Origin: Pelobacter sp. UBA6812
GTDB lineage: Bacteria > Desulfobacterota > Desulfuromonadia > Desulfuromonadales > Syntrophotaleaceae
Direction of reading: 5' to 3'
NCBI GenBank assembly: GCA_002452265.1
Contig: DKEW01000080.1
Coordinates: 28,845 to 92,844, forward strand
Length of the DNA stretch: 64,000 nucleotides
In this document: one piece after another, positions 22,126 through 30,393 of the stretch
How the letters are laid out: every line of letters starts with the position of its first letter
Numbering within the stretch: the first letter of the stretch is position 1
Notes under the pieces: model-generated
The model's input: only the letters and a program-made list of their open reading frames with translations
What the model was told of the DNA's origin: nothing
Databases searched by the model: none
Made by a program: the position numbers and the translations under genes

Positions 22126-23131
22126 TGGCAACACCTCCGCAGGCAACCTGTTCCAGTTTGCGAATCGCGGGCGGCTCGCCGAGAGTTATAAGGATATCTT
22201 CGGCTTGAATGGTCGTATCGGATTCGGGATTGAAGAGCATCGCACCACTGCTTTTTTTGATGGCTATAATCATGATACCCCAGGCGCGACGAATGTCCGA
22301 AGAAACAAGGGATTTGTCAACCAGAGAAGAGGTAGGCGCGACGCGGATTTCTTCAAGTTGCAGCTCAAAGCTTTCGCTGCCCACTGCAATATCGATAAAA
22401 TCGACAACCGATGGTCGAAGTACTGCCCAAGCCATACGATTAGCCCCGATGCGGTACGGTGAAATGACTTTGGTGGCTCCAGCGCGTTTGAGCTTGATTT
22501 CGGATCCTTCTTCGACGCTGCGGGCCAGGATGAATAGGTCGGGATTTAGACCTCGGGCAGTCAAGGTGATATAGACATTGGCCGATTCAGAGGTAACGGC
22601 GGTGATCAACCCTTTAGCGCGCTGAATCCCGGCCTGGATAAGGGTGTCATCATCGGTAGCATCCCCTTTTACGAATAGTACGCCCTCCCTGGCCAGGTTT
22701 TCGCAAATTACAGGATCCCGTTCCACGATGACAAAGGGCACCGGGCGAGAGCGGAATTCCTGGCTGATAAGTGTGCCGATACGACCATAACCACAGACAA
22801 TGTAGTGACCTTCCATCTTATTGATGCGCTTTTCCAATTTTCTTCTCCCTAGAATGCGTCGGATTTGTCCCTCCACCATCAATTGCAGCAGGCTGCCCGC
22901 GGCATAGGTGATGGTGGCAACACCAAAGACAATCAGGCCAATGGTAAAAATCTTGCCTTCCGTGGAAAGGTCGTGTACCTCTTTATAACCGACGGTAGCT
23001 AATGTAATAACCGTCATATAAAGAGCGTCAAGAAGCCCCCAGCCCTCAATCAGCGTGTAGCCGGAGGTCCCCAGCCCGACAGCCAGGATTAAAATCAACA
23101 GGGAAAAGCGTAAGTGGCGGACAGGATGCAT
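22118..23131 (-). CDS. Two-TM potassium channel-like protein with RCK (TrkA-N/TrkA-C) domain
   Basis: A 337-residue protein with TM1 (about 8-26), a pore loop, TM2 (61-83), then a cytoplasmic RCK domain: a Rossmann fold beginning GHYIVCGYGRIG with the acidic VIVERDP strand end, and a TrkA-C domain at the C-terminus. This is the MthK/Kch-type layout for a gated K+ channel. The filter reads TLATVGYKE (TVGYK at 46-50) instead of TVGYG, so selectivity or gating may differ. The start at 23131 has GGAG five bases upstream; an in-frame GTG at 23176 is an alternative. The downstream isomerase-like gene overlaps by eight bases. Confidence 0.88.
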   Translation of the reverse strand: MHPVRHLRFSLLILILAVGLGTSGYTLIEGWGLLDALYMTVITLATVGYKEVHDLSTEGKIFTIGLIVFGVATITYAAGSLLQLMVEGQIRRILGRRKLEKRINKMEGHYIVCGYGRIGTLISQEFRSRPVPFVIVERDPVICENLAREGVLFVKGDATDDDTLIQAGIQRAKGLITAVTSESANVYITLTARGLNPDLFILARSVEEGSEIKLKRAGATKVISPYRIGANRMAWAVLRPSVVDFIDIAVGSESFELQLEEIRVAPTSSLVDKSLVSSDIRRAWGIMIIAIKKSSGAMLFNPESDTTIQAEDILITLGEPPAIRKLEQVACGGVANA

Positions 23132-23344
23132 GGGCTCTCCGGATTCAGAGGTCTTCGGATCATAGCTGCGAACCACTAAAAAGGCAAGCTGTGGAGGCTT
23201 TGCGTTTATCGTGGCGTTCGTGCCAGAGCGGGATTTATAGTATTATAGAATGAAAAAAAATATGCGCTTATGATTCTGACGCATAGGCCGGCGGATCGGT
23301 AACAGTAAGATGGATGTGGCCACCAGAGATACAACAGGAGCAGC

Positions 23345-24748
23345 ATGACAACCTTTGTTAAAACCCATCTTGCACAACCGATAAGTTGCCATGATGAATT
23401 GGTAAATTATCTGTTACGCAATATAAAACCCCCTGAACAGTGGGGGATCGGCATCGAAGTGGAAAAGCTGGTGGTCGATACCCAGACCGGAGAGGCCGCA
23501 GGCTTTTCAAAAGTTGAGATGCTGTTGCAGCATCTCGAAAGCACCGGAAACTGGCAAGGCCAGCGGGAGGCGGATCGCCTGATAGCACTGATAGGCGACG
23601 CATCGTCTGTAACCCTGGAGCCGGGCGGTCAACTGGAGTTATCCGGTAAGTTGTGTAACGACCTGTGCTGTTGTCAACGGGACCTGTCGCATCATATCCA
23701 GAGCATTGTTGTCGCTGGCCGGCCTCTGGGCCTTTCCTTTCTGGGGTTGGGCGTACAGCCGATAACGCCGCTGCAAACCATCGATTGGCTGCCCAAGCCG
23801 CGATACGCAATTATGCGCGAATATATGCAGCGCACCGGTGACCGTGGCCACCACATGATGAAACTAAGTGCCGGGATGCAGGTCAATCTGGATTTTTGCG
23901 ACGAAGCGGATTGCATCGATAAATTTCGCACTGGCCAATTACTGGCACCATTGTTTTATGCGCTGTTTGCCAACTCACCCCTGATGAATGGGCAACCCAC
24001 AGGGTTTCTGTCCACTCGCGGAGACATCTGGGCGCGGACAGATCCGGACCGTTCCGGTCTGATTTTGGATATGTTTCGGCCCGGCGCCGGTTTATCCACC
24101 TATGTCGAATATGCCCTCGATGTGCCCATGTATTTTATCCAGCGCGATGGTTTCCTCATTAATCTGACGCAAAAGCGCTTCAGTTTTCGGAAATTTATGG
24201 CCGAAGGTTTCCAGGGTCATCGCCCTACCTTGGCCGATTGGGACCTGCATCTTTCCACTTTGTTCCCCGAGGTGCGCCTGCGACCGCAGATCGAATTGCG
24301 CAGCGCCGACAGTTTGCCGCCGCATCTGGCCATGGCGGTTGCGGCGTTGGCCAAAGGCCTGTTGTACGACGCCGAGGCCCGCTACCAGGCCGGGCGTTTG
24401 CTCGATCCCGGTGATGACGCCGGACGCATGGAACTTTATCGCAATTCCTGGCGACTGGGATTGCGAACCCCCTGCGGCAACCATACCTTACGGGAGGTCG
24501 CTTGCGAGGTCCTGATTCTGGCCCGCGAGGCATTGCTCCGGCAAGGACCAGGGCGCTGTACCGGAATGGATGAAAGCAGTTTTCTGGATGGCATGGAAGA
24601 AGTGGCGCATAGCGGCGTTACTCTGGCTGAAAGGTTGCTGCAAGACTGGAAAGGCAGCCCGGAACAACGTTTGGCAGTATTGCTGGCACACTGCGGATAT
24701 CCCGAGACCATTTCTTCGGGGGAGGCAGAGCCGTTGACAATCATCTGA
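23345..24748 (+). CDS. gshA: Glutamate-cysteine ligase (plant/proteobacterial type)
   Basis: Joins L-glutamate and L-cysteine with ATP to give gamma-glutamylcysteine, the first step of glutathione synthesis. The 467-residue protein has family-2 (GCS2) features: WGIGIEVEKLVVD, SVTLEPGGQLELSG, GVQPITPLQTIDWLPKPRYAIMREYM, and LSAGMQVNLDF, FRPGAGLSTYVEYALDVPMYF. CAGGAG lies five bases before the ATG. No gshB gene is visible in the window, so the organism may make gamma-glutamylcysteine only or encode gshB elsewhere. It is 50 bases before tkt. Confidence 0.9.
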   Translation: MTTFVKTHLAQPISCHDELVNYLLRNIKPPEQWGIGIEVEKLVVDTQTGEAAGFSKVEMLLQHLESTGNWQGQREADRLIALIGDASSVTLEPGGQLELSGKLCNDLCCCQRDLSHHIQSIVVAGRPLGLSFLGLGVQPITPLQTIDWLPKPRYAIMREYMQRTGDRGHHMMKLSAGMQVNLDFCDEADCIDKFRTGQLLAPLFYALFANSPLMNGQPTGFLSTRGDIWARTDPDRSGLILDMFRPGAGLSTYVEYALDVPMYFIQRDGFLINLTQKRFSFRKFMAEGFQGHRPTLADWDLHLSTLFPEVRLRPQIELRSADSLPPHLAMAVAALAKGLLYDAEARYQAGRLLDPGDDAGRMELYRNSWRLGLRTPCGNHTLREVACEVLILAREALLRQGPGRCTGMDESSFLDGMEEVAHSGVTLAERLLQDWKGSPEQRLAVLLAHCGYPETISSGEAEPLTII

Positions 24749-24798
24749 AAGGCCGGTGTGCCGGATGCGGGACATCGGTTATAGCGAGGAGGACAGTC

Positions 24799-26793
24799 AT
24801 GGAACTTGAAATGCTGGATCAGAAGCTGGCTCGGGAATCTATCGACACCATTCGCCTGCTATCCGCCGATGGGGTTGAAAAGGCTCGTTCCGGGCATCCA
24901 GGTACCCCCATGGAAGCATCTCCCATCGCCTACCTCCTCTATACGCGTCACCTGCGTCATAATCCGGCTAATCCCGATTGGCCGGGACGCGATCGCTTTA
25001 TTCTGTCCTGCGGCCATGCCTCCATGCTTCTTTACAGCATTCTGCACCTGACCGGCTATGATCTGTCGCTGGACGACCTGAAACAGTTCAGGCAGCTCGA
25101 CAGCCGTACCCCCGGACATCCGGAATTTGGCCATACCCCCGGCGTGGAGACGACAACCGGTCCTCTGGGTCAAGGGGTGGCGGTCGGTGTCGGAATGGCC
25201 ATGGGGGCACGCATGCTGGCGGATAAGGTCCATGCAGAACTGTTCGATTATCGGATTTACGCCCTGTGCTCCGACGGGGACATGATGGAAGGGGTCGCGG
25301 CGGAGGCGGCGTCGCTGGCCGGCCATCTGCAGTTAGGTAACCTGATTTACATTTATCTCGACAATAGAATCACGATCGAGGGACAGACCGATCTGGCCTT
25401 TAGTGACGAAACGGCCAGCAGGTTTTTGTCTTATGGCTGGCATGTCCAGCATGTCGAAGGCGAAAACCTGGCAGAAATCGATACCGCCCTGACGCGCGCC
25501 AAGTACGAGACTCGCCCTTCACTGATCATTGCCCGCACCCACATCGGATTTGGCGCACCGCATAAGCAGGACACCGCCGATGCGCACGGTGCGCCGTTGG
25601 GTGATCAGGAGCTGCGTCTGACCAAAGAGTTTTTCGGGCGGGATCCGGATGTTACGTTTGATATCCCCGAAGCGGTGGTGAACCATATGCTTACCGTCAG
25701 GGAGCGTGGCCAGGAGCAGGAACAAGCCTGGCAGCAACAACTCGGGGATGCTCTGGCGACCAACCATCCGAACCTGGTCACCTGGCAGCAGTCCGCTGAA
25801 AGCGGCTTGCCGTCAGGGTGGCAGGCCGCGTTGCCCAGCTTTAGCGTCACCGACGGGAAGCTTGCTACCCGTCAGGCCAGTGGCGTGACTCTCAACGCCT
25901 TGGCAGAGAGTCTCCCGCTGATGCTGGGCGGGTCCGCGGACCTTGCTCCATCCAACAATACGGCCCTTAAAAAGGAAGGCTCCTTCAGGCCTGGTGCGGC
26001 AGACCGAAATATCCACTTTGGCGTGCGCGAACATGCCATGGGCGCTGTCCTCAATGGATTGTCGCATACCCCGGGACTGATCCCGTTTGGTGGCACGTTC
26101 CTTATCTTTTCCGATTATATGCGGCCGCCCATACGCTTGGCCGCCATGATGGGGCTGGCACCGATTTACGTCTTCACCCATGACTCTATCGGTTTGGGCG
26201 AAGATGGCCCCACCCATCAACCTGTGGAGCAACTAGCGGCTCTGCGGGCTATCCCCAACCTGACAGTCATCCGTCCATGCGACGCCAATGAGACCGCCCA
26301 GGCATGGCGGGCGGCCCTTGAAAATCGCCGGGGTCCTAGTGCCTTGGTGCTGTCACGGCAGGGGTTGCCAGTCCTCGATCGTAACCTGTATGGGGCTGCA
26401 GAGGGATTGCAGCGCGGTGGATACGTGTTGGCCCGTGAGGACGGACTGCTGAAGGTTCTTCTTATTGCGAGTGGTTCGGAGGTCTCTTTGGCGCTGGAGG
26501 CACGCTCCATGCTGCAGGCCGAAGGCGTCGGTGTACGGGTGGTGTCCCTGCCCTGCTGGGAACTGTTCGATGCTCAGCCACAGGCGTATCGTGATGAGGT
26601 GCTTTCCCCTGGCGCGGTGGTGAGGGTTGCTGTCGAGGCCGGTATCGGCATGGGCTGGGAGCGCTATGTCGGCTGTTCCGGTGTGGTGGTTTGCATGACC
26701 GGATTTGGTGCCAGCGCCCCTGGCAACGCACTGATGGAAAAATTCGGGTTTACCGCCGACCAGCTGGTGGCACGCATTAAGCCGTTGTTATAA
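24799..26793 (+). CDS. tkt: Transketolase
   Basis: Thiamine diphosphate enzyme that moves two-carbon units between ketoses and aldoses in the non-oxidative pentose phosphate pathway. The 664-residue chain matches full-length transketolases: ARSGHPGTPMEASPIAYLLY, GHTPGVETTTGPLGQG, the TDP-binding GDMMEGVAAEAASLAGHL with DNRITIEGQ, THIGFGAPHKQDTADAHGAPLG, the second-domain FGVREHAMGAVLNG and TFLIFSDYMRPPIRLAAMM, and the C-terminal domain. GAGGA is present about ten bases before the ATG. A palindromic repeat follows within 20 bases of the stop; no standard terminator was seen. Confidence 0.97.
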   Translation: MELEMLDQKLARESIDTIRLLSADGVEKARSGHPGTPMEASPIAYLLYTRHLRHNPANPDWPGRDRFILSCGHASMLLYSILHLTGYDLSLDDLKQFRQLDSRTPGHPEFGHTPGVETTTGPLGQGVAVGVGMAMGARMLADKVHAELFDYRIYALCSDGDMMEGVAAEAASLAGHLQLGNLIYIYLDNRITIEGQTDLAFSDETASRFLSYGWHVQHVEGENLAEIDTALTRAKYETRPSLIIARTHIGFGAPHKQDTADAHGAPLGDQELRLTKEFFGRDPDVTFDIPEAVVNHMLTVRERGQEQEQAWQQQLGDALATNHPNLVTWQQSAESGLPSGWQAALPSFSVTDGKLATRQASGVTLNALAESLPLMLGGSADLAPSNNTALKKEGSFRPGAADRNIHFGVREHAMGAVLNGLSHTPGLIPFGGTFLIFSDYMRPPIRLAAMMGLAPIYVFTHDSIGLGEDGPTHQPVEQLAALRAIPNLTVIRPCDANETAQAWRAALENRRGPSALVLSRQGLPVLDRNLYGAAEGLQRGGYVLAREDGLLKVLLIASGSEVSLALEARSMLQAEGVGVRVVSLPCWELFDAQPQAYRDEVLSPGAVVRVAVEAGIGMGWERYVGCSGVVVCMTGFGASAPGNALMEKFGFTADQLVARIKPLL

Positions 26794-26804
26794 AAGATGA
26801 TAGT

Positions 26805-26927
26805 GTCGCAAAAAGTCCGCCCTCCGGCGTTACGGCGTTTTTTATGGACCTCGACATACTCTATGTATGCCTTCGCCCCTGAAAAAACACCAAGCCTCGC
26901 AGGACGAAATTTTTGCTGAGCCATCTT
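26805..26927. repeat. Palindromic intergenic repeat element after tkt
   Basis: A large imperfect inverted repeat: GCAAAAAGTCCGCCCTCCGGCG-type left arm against a right arm reading GCAAAAATTTCGTCCTGCG on the other strand, with inner arms GGCGTTTTTTATGG/GGTGTTTTTTCAGG and a central dyad ACATACTCTATGTATG. Similar dispersed hairpin elements beginning CGCAAAAAGTC are typical of Desulfuromonadales genomes (family recollection, not searched). No other copy is in this window. Confidence 0.6.
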
Positions 26928-27051
26928 GAGTTGTATGTTGTTCTGTTTGAAGTAGGCGATTTTATGGCATTCTTTTGGAAAACACCGCGAAGATATAGTG
27001 TTTGTTGTTTTTGTTGTCGAAGTTGATGCGAAAAAAATTTACAAACAAGTA

Positions 27052-27077
27052 AACCTTAAGCGAGGTCGTGCGTCTTA
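27052..27077 (+). promoter_or_regulatory. Candidate ECF-type promoter before the sigma factor gene
   Basis: AACCTT and TCTTA separated by 15 bases resemble the sigma-E class pattern (GAACTT-N15/16-TCTGA), 35 bases before the sigma factor start. If real it would give autoregulation. Weak match, no second copy to compare. Confidence 0.3.
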
Positions 27078-27111
27078 CATAACAAAAGATTATCCATGTG
27101 AGGGAGCGGAT

Positions 27112-27756
27112 ATGGACTACCGCAGCGCGGCAGCTGTTATAGAGGTGAACGAAGTGCCGGAACAGCTTACAGAAGAGACACCTGACAGCGAGAATCTTTT
27201 GCTGGAGAGAATTCGCCAGGGTGATGAGTCGGCATTTACACGGCTGGTTTCGGATCATTTGACGCAAGTGGTTAATCTTGCCTATCGCATGCTGGGAGAT
27301 AGACAGGAAGCCGAAGATCTTGCTCAAGAGGCGTTTATTCGTCTGCACCGTGCCCTGCCCTCCTTTCGTGGTGACTGCCGGATCAAGACCTGGCTGTACC
27401 GAGTGGTTTCCCGATTGGTTATCGACCACCTGCGGCGTGAGCAGGTGCGAAGGCGTATCTTCTTTTTTCGCAAAAATGAAGAGGATCCTGATCCCGTGGA
27501 TAACTGTGCCGATCCGGGGGCAACGCCCAGCGATGTATTGATTGGTGAGGAAGCCCGCCAAAAATTATTCAAGGCCATGACAAAACTCCCAGGGAGGCAA
27601 CGCGCCGTTTTTGTGTTGCGACACCAGGAAGGCTTGCCCCTGAAAGAAATAGCAACCCTGCTCCACCTCAAAGAAGGTACGGTCAAGGCTCATTTGCATC
27701 GGGCTGTGCAGTTTTTACGTCAGGAATTTACCGACGATGAAGAGGTAACATCATGA
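27112..27756 (+). CDS. ECF-subfamily RNA polymerase sigma factor (RpoE-like)
   Basis: A 214-residue sigma-70 group IV protein. Region 2 is ILVNLAYRMLG-like (NLAYRMLGDRQEAEDLAQEAFIRLHRALPSF, about 54-84) with the WLYRVVSRLVIDHLRRE segment; region 4 is MTKLPGRQRAVFVLRHQEGLPLKEIATLL-type HTH ending HLKEGTVKAHLHRAVQFLR. The ATG at 27112 is chosen for its GGGAG six to ten bases upstream; the frame is open further up to 26998 but encodes an unconserved stretch. Its last four bases overlap the anti-sigma gene (ATGA). Presumably held inactive by that protein until an envelope signal. Confidence 0.92.
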   Translation: MDYRSAAAVIEVNEVPEQLTEETPDSENLLLERIRQGDESAFTRLVSDHLTQVVNLAYRMLGDRQEAEDLAQEAFIRLHRALPSFRGDCRIKTWLYRVVSRLVIDHLRREQVRRRIFFFRKNEEDPDPVDNCADPGATPSDVLIGEEARQKLFKAMTKLPGRQRAVFVLRHQEGLPLKEIATLLHLKEGTVKAHLHRAVQFLRQEFTDDEEVTS

Positions 27757-28208
27757 AACGTCGCATACAAGGAACCTGCAACGAAAAGGATCTGGTTCTT
27801 TTCCATTACGGGGAACTCGATGTTGTGGCCAAGCAGCGTCTTCTTAAACATCTCGAGGATTGCCAGGACTGCCGTACCCGGCTTGCCGGGTTGCAGCGGA
27901 CGCTGGCCGATCTCCCCCTGCCCGATTTGGATCTGTCCGAGGTGGAAAAGCATCGTATGGCCGCGATTATATCCGACCGTGCGTCTCAGAGGGCACGACC
28001 AAAACGCTGGATGTGGGGATCGGCACTGGCGGCGGGAGCGGTGCTGGCGGTCAGCTTGTTTATTATCCCCGGGGGTTCTGGTAGTCTTCCCGGCGGGGTG
28101 CCCCGTTCGGAGACCGAAATCGGCATGTTGCAGGATCTGGAATTGCTGCAGAATATCGACCTGCTGGAAAATATGGAATTGTTGCAGGACCTTGAACGCA
28201 TAGGGTAA
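27753..28208 (+). CDS. Membrane-anchored zinc-finger (ZAS-type) anti-sigma factor
   Basis: A 151-residue protein with an N-terminal zinc-binding anti-sigma motif (HYGELDVVAKQRLLKHLEDCQDC: His33-x3-Cys37-x2-Cys40), one membrane segment (SALAAGAVLAVSLFIIP, about 90-106) and a periplasmic tail. The tail is a leucine-rich repeat of acidic heptads (MLQDLELLQNIDLLENMELL), likely an amphipathic helix. Translational coupling to the ECF sigma gene supports the pairing. The downstream DUF3106-type gene is 43 bases away. Confidence 0.88.
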   Translation: MKRRIQGTCNEKDLVLFHYGELDVVAKQRLLKHLEDCQDCRTRLAGLQRTLADLPLPDLDLSEVEKHRMAAIISDRASQRARPKRWMWGSALAAGAVLAVSLFIIPGGSGSLPGGVPRSETEIGMLQDLELLQNIDLLENMELLQDLERIG

Positions 28209-28251
28209 AGACCAGCGTCCTTAAACAGGCACGCTGAAGATGGGGGACCGG

Positions 28252-28728
28252 ATGAAAAGAATATGGTGGTTGCTTCTGCTGCTGACGGGGGTATTAATGG
28301 CTCCGATATCCAGCGCATGGGCCCAAAAAACTTTAAGCCAGGACCAGCAACCCTGGCTACTTGCCGACAACGGACATCGTTGGCAGGACCTGACACCTGA
28401 ACAACGTCAGGAACTTAAAGGCCGGTACCGTCAATATAAAGAGCTTACTCCCGAGGAACAGGAGCGTCTGCGTCAGAAGTACGACAAATATCGCGACCTC
28501 ACCCCCCAGGAGCGAGAGCGTCTCAAGCGGCGGATGGAGCGCTGGCAGGAAATGCCGGAGGATAAAAAACAGGAAATTAAACAGAGATATCAACACTATC
28601 GCCAACTGCCCCCTGAAAAACAACAGGAACTCAGGCAGAAGTGGCAGGAACTTAAACAGTTGCCTCCCGAGCAGCGCCACAAACGATATAAAGAGCTGCA
28701 AAAGGAATACGATCAAGATAATAGCTGA
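28252..28728 (+). CDS. Exported DUF3106-type helical protein
   Basis: A 158-residue protein with a signal peptide (MKRIWWLLLLLTGVLMAPISSAWAQ) and a mature part made almost entirely of Glu, Gln, Lys and Arg. It repeats an approximately 21-23-residue unit starting LTPEQRQEL, LTPEEQERL, LTPQERERL, MPEDKKQEI, LPPEKQQEL, LPPEQRHKR, as in DUF3106 proteins. Such units should form long charged helices in the periplasm. The ATG at 28252 follows GGGGGA by five bases, better than the one at 28240. As third gene of the ECF-anti-sigma operon it may be a signal sensor or effector; function is unknown. Confidence 0.75.
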   Translation: MKRIWWLLLLLTGVLMAPISSAWAQKTLSQDQQPWLLADNGHRWQDLTPEQRQELKGRYRQYKELTPEEQERLRQKYDKYRDLTPQERERLKRRMERWQEMPEDKKQEIKQRYQHYRQLPPEKQQELRQKWQELKQLPPEQRHKRYKELQKEYDQDNS

Positions 28729-28748
28729 CGTTTATAGCCCTCCCAAAA

Positions 28749-28788
28749 AAAGCGCGTCCCTTCCTTATGGTAGGGACGCGCTTTTCTT
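28749..28788. terminator. Bidirectional rho-independent terminator
   Basis: Perfect stem AAAGCGCGTCCCT (28749-28761) / AGGGACGCGCTTT (28772-28784) with a 10-base loop, flanked by A-tract and T-tract, between the convergent DUF3106-type gene and the propeller-protein gene. Confidence 0.88.
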
Positions 28789-28819
28789 TAAGCAGCAACG
28801 GATGCGGGAACGGATTGTT

Positions 28820-30304
28820 CTACAATCCGTTGTTCGCCATCGACACCAGCTGGAGATAGGCATCCCCACTGCCATCGGGCTTTTTGTTGAGCAACAGCAG
28901 GACGCTTTTCACCTTCCCTTGGTGTTCGACCAGGGCAAAGTCCAGAATGAATGCCTCCATGGCCGGGAAAGGGTCCGTGACTATGAGTCGTTGACCATTC
29001 CAGTGCAACGCAACGAGATGATCCTGCCCCGAAGGCTTGCCGACCAAGGGCAGTCCCATGGAACGTTCCCGGCGAATCGTGTAGGCGGTACCGTCGGAGG
29101 CTACAGAAATGCGCGGCGGCAGGGTCCACCATGTTTCACGTACCATGTCTTCCTTGCTGAGGCCTGAGCGGTACTCGGGGGTCTCCAATGGCACGGCGAT
29201 GCGAGGCCCAACAAACTCACCCAGATCGTAAAGCAAGGTCCCACCCGGTAGTGGTAGGCCACTGTCGAGAGCGACGAGGCGCAGCTGTTTGTCGGCCGTC
29301 CATTGCAGAGCGGTGGTGTCGTCAAGAGGTGTGATATCGAACAGGTTGCTGTGTGCCCATGATACCGGTTCGCTATCGGCTTGCCAAATCTGGTCTTTTT
29401 GGGATAACGGGAGTACCGGACCATTCCATATGGTGTAGGTTCCACGGGTCTGCATCAGACCCTTGTCCCCAATCAGGCGTACAAAAGCATGGGGACCATT
29501 GCTGGCCGTAAATCCCAGGTGGTCTGACTCGAGAATGGTGCTGGTTACCTGAGAGTCGGTTCCTTCGTAGATACCCTTCAGATCATCCGCCCATACCGCA
29601 GCCAGTTCTGTGTGGCCGTCTCCATCTGGATCGCCACTTTCAAGATAAAGCGCGCGTAGGGCTTTGCTGCCGGTCGTGTAGGCGCCGAGAGGCTGCAGTA
29701 CATTGTCTTGCAGGTGATATCGTTGTACGCCGGAATCGCTTTGCAACGCCAGTTCCAGGCCTTGATCCGCGGTTTCTGCCAGGAATGCAAGACTGTGTGG
29801 ACGCCCCGGCAGGGGCACGGGGCCAAGCAGATTGGATACCCTCCGGGGTTCGGCTACCACGATTGGGGCTGCAACTAACGGCGTCGTTGTCTGAACAACC
29901 GGGGCGGCTATGGCTGCCTTTGGGGCGGCAGGTGGCGCGACAGCCGGTAAAGTTGTCAGGGAGTGGCGTTCAAAGGCAATAATGGCCGTGTCGGCGGCCC
30001 GGCGCAAAATCGCTATGTTTGAGTCCTTGTTCTCGCGCAGTTCCAGAATCAGGCCGCTTTCGCCGGCCGTGGACTCGCTGGCAGTCCGCACCGCAAATCC
30101 GTGCAGCAGGATCTGCTCCAGCACTTCCTGTACGGCCACGGTTTCCAGCGGCGAGTCAGCCGTTGAGACCAGCAGCAGTTCCTTGGCTCCCTGCCAGTCC
30201 GCCAGAGCGTTATCGATTTTTGGCCAGGGAACATTCGTGGCGAAGGCCGGGCTGGATATCAGCAAACAAAACAGGACAATGAGACATCGGATCGGTAATT
30301 TCAT
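28820..30304 (-). CDS. Exported FG-GAP/VCBS-like propeller protein of the second porin module
   Basis: A 494-residue protein with a signal peptide (MKLPIRCLIVLFCLLISSPAFA), an N-terminal alpha/beta domain (about 30-115) resembling periplasmic flagellar-type or LpoB-like modules, an Ala/Pro-rich linker (125-160) and a C-terminal domain of beta-propeller type with a calcium-loop DPDGDGHTEL. I do not recognise a named family beyond FG-GAP/VCBS. It follows the porin gene (31869-30394) by 90 bases, a gap with an 8-bp-stem hairpin but no T-run. A parallel protein occurs in the first module. Probably periplasmic or surface-associated. Confidence 0.65.
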   Translation of the reverse strand: MKLPIRCLIVLFCLLISSPAFATNVPWPKIDNALADWQGAKELLLVSTADSPLETVAVQEVLEQILLHGFAVRTASESTAGESGLILELRENKDSNIAILRRAADTAIIAFERHSLTTLPAVAPPAAPKAAIAAPVVQTTTPLVAAPIVVAEPRRVSNLLGPVPLPGRPHSLAFLAETADQGLELALQSDSGVQRYHLQDNVLQPLGAYTTGSKALRALYLESGDPDGDGHTELAAVWADDLKGIYEGTDSQVTSTILESDHLGFTASNGPHAFVRLIGDKGLMQTRGTYTIWNGPVLPLSQKDQIWQADSEPVSWAHSNLFDITPLDDTTALQWTADKQLRLVALDSGLPLPGGTLLYDLGEFVGPRIAVPLETPEYRSGLSKEDMVRETWWTLPPRISVASDGTAYTIRRERSMGLPLVGKPSGQDHLVALHWNGQRLIVTDPFPAMEAFILDFALVEHQGKVKSVLLLLNKKPDGSGDAYLQLVSMANNGL

Positions 30305-30348
30305 ATTTTATCCCTTGGTGCAACGCGAAGGGTCTCTATCAAGAATGC

Positions 30349-30372
30349 GGCCGGTGCATGCTCGCACCGGCC
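30349..30372 (-). other. Hairpin between porin and propeller genes of module 2
   Basis: GGCCGGTG (30349-30356) pairs with CACCGGCC (30365-30372). It is not followed by a T-run in the transcribed direction, so it may stabilise the porin mRNA end rather than terminate; module 1 has a true terminator in the same place. Confidence 0.45.
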
Positions 30373-30393
30373 AAGGATTCATTGAACGGTTGA

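Noticed and set aside
23170..23232. CGCAAAGCCTCC ... CTATGATCC upstream of the K+ channel, resembling part of a GEMM c-di-GMP riboswitch
   Set aside because: The essential first-helix GGGCAAA-type part and the GGGTTACC-like terminal stem are absent; match is only partial.
29132..29147. TGTTTCACGTACCATG, half of a parS consensus inside the propeller-protein gene
   Set aside because: Only the left half matches and it lies in coding sequence far from the par cluster.
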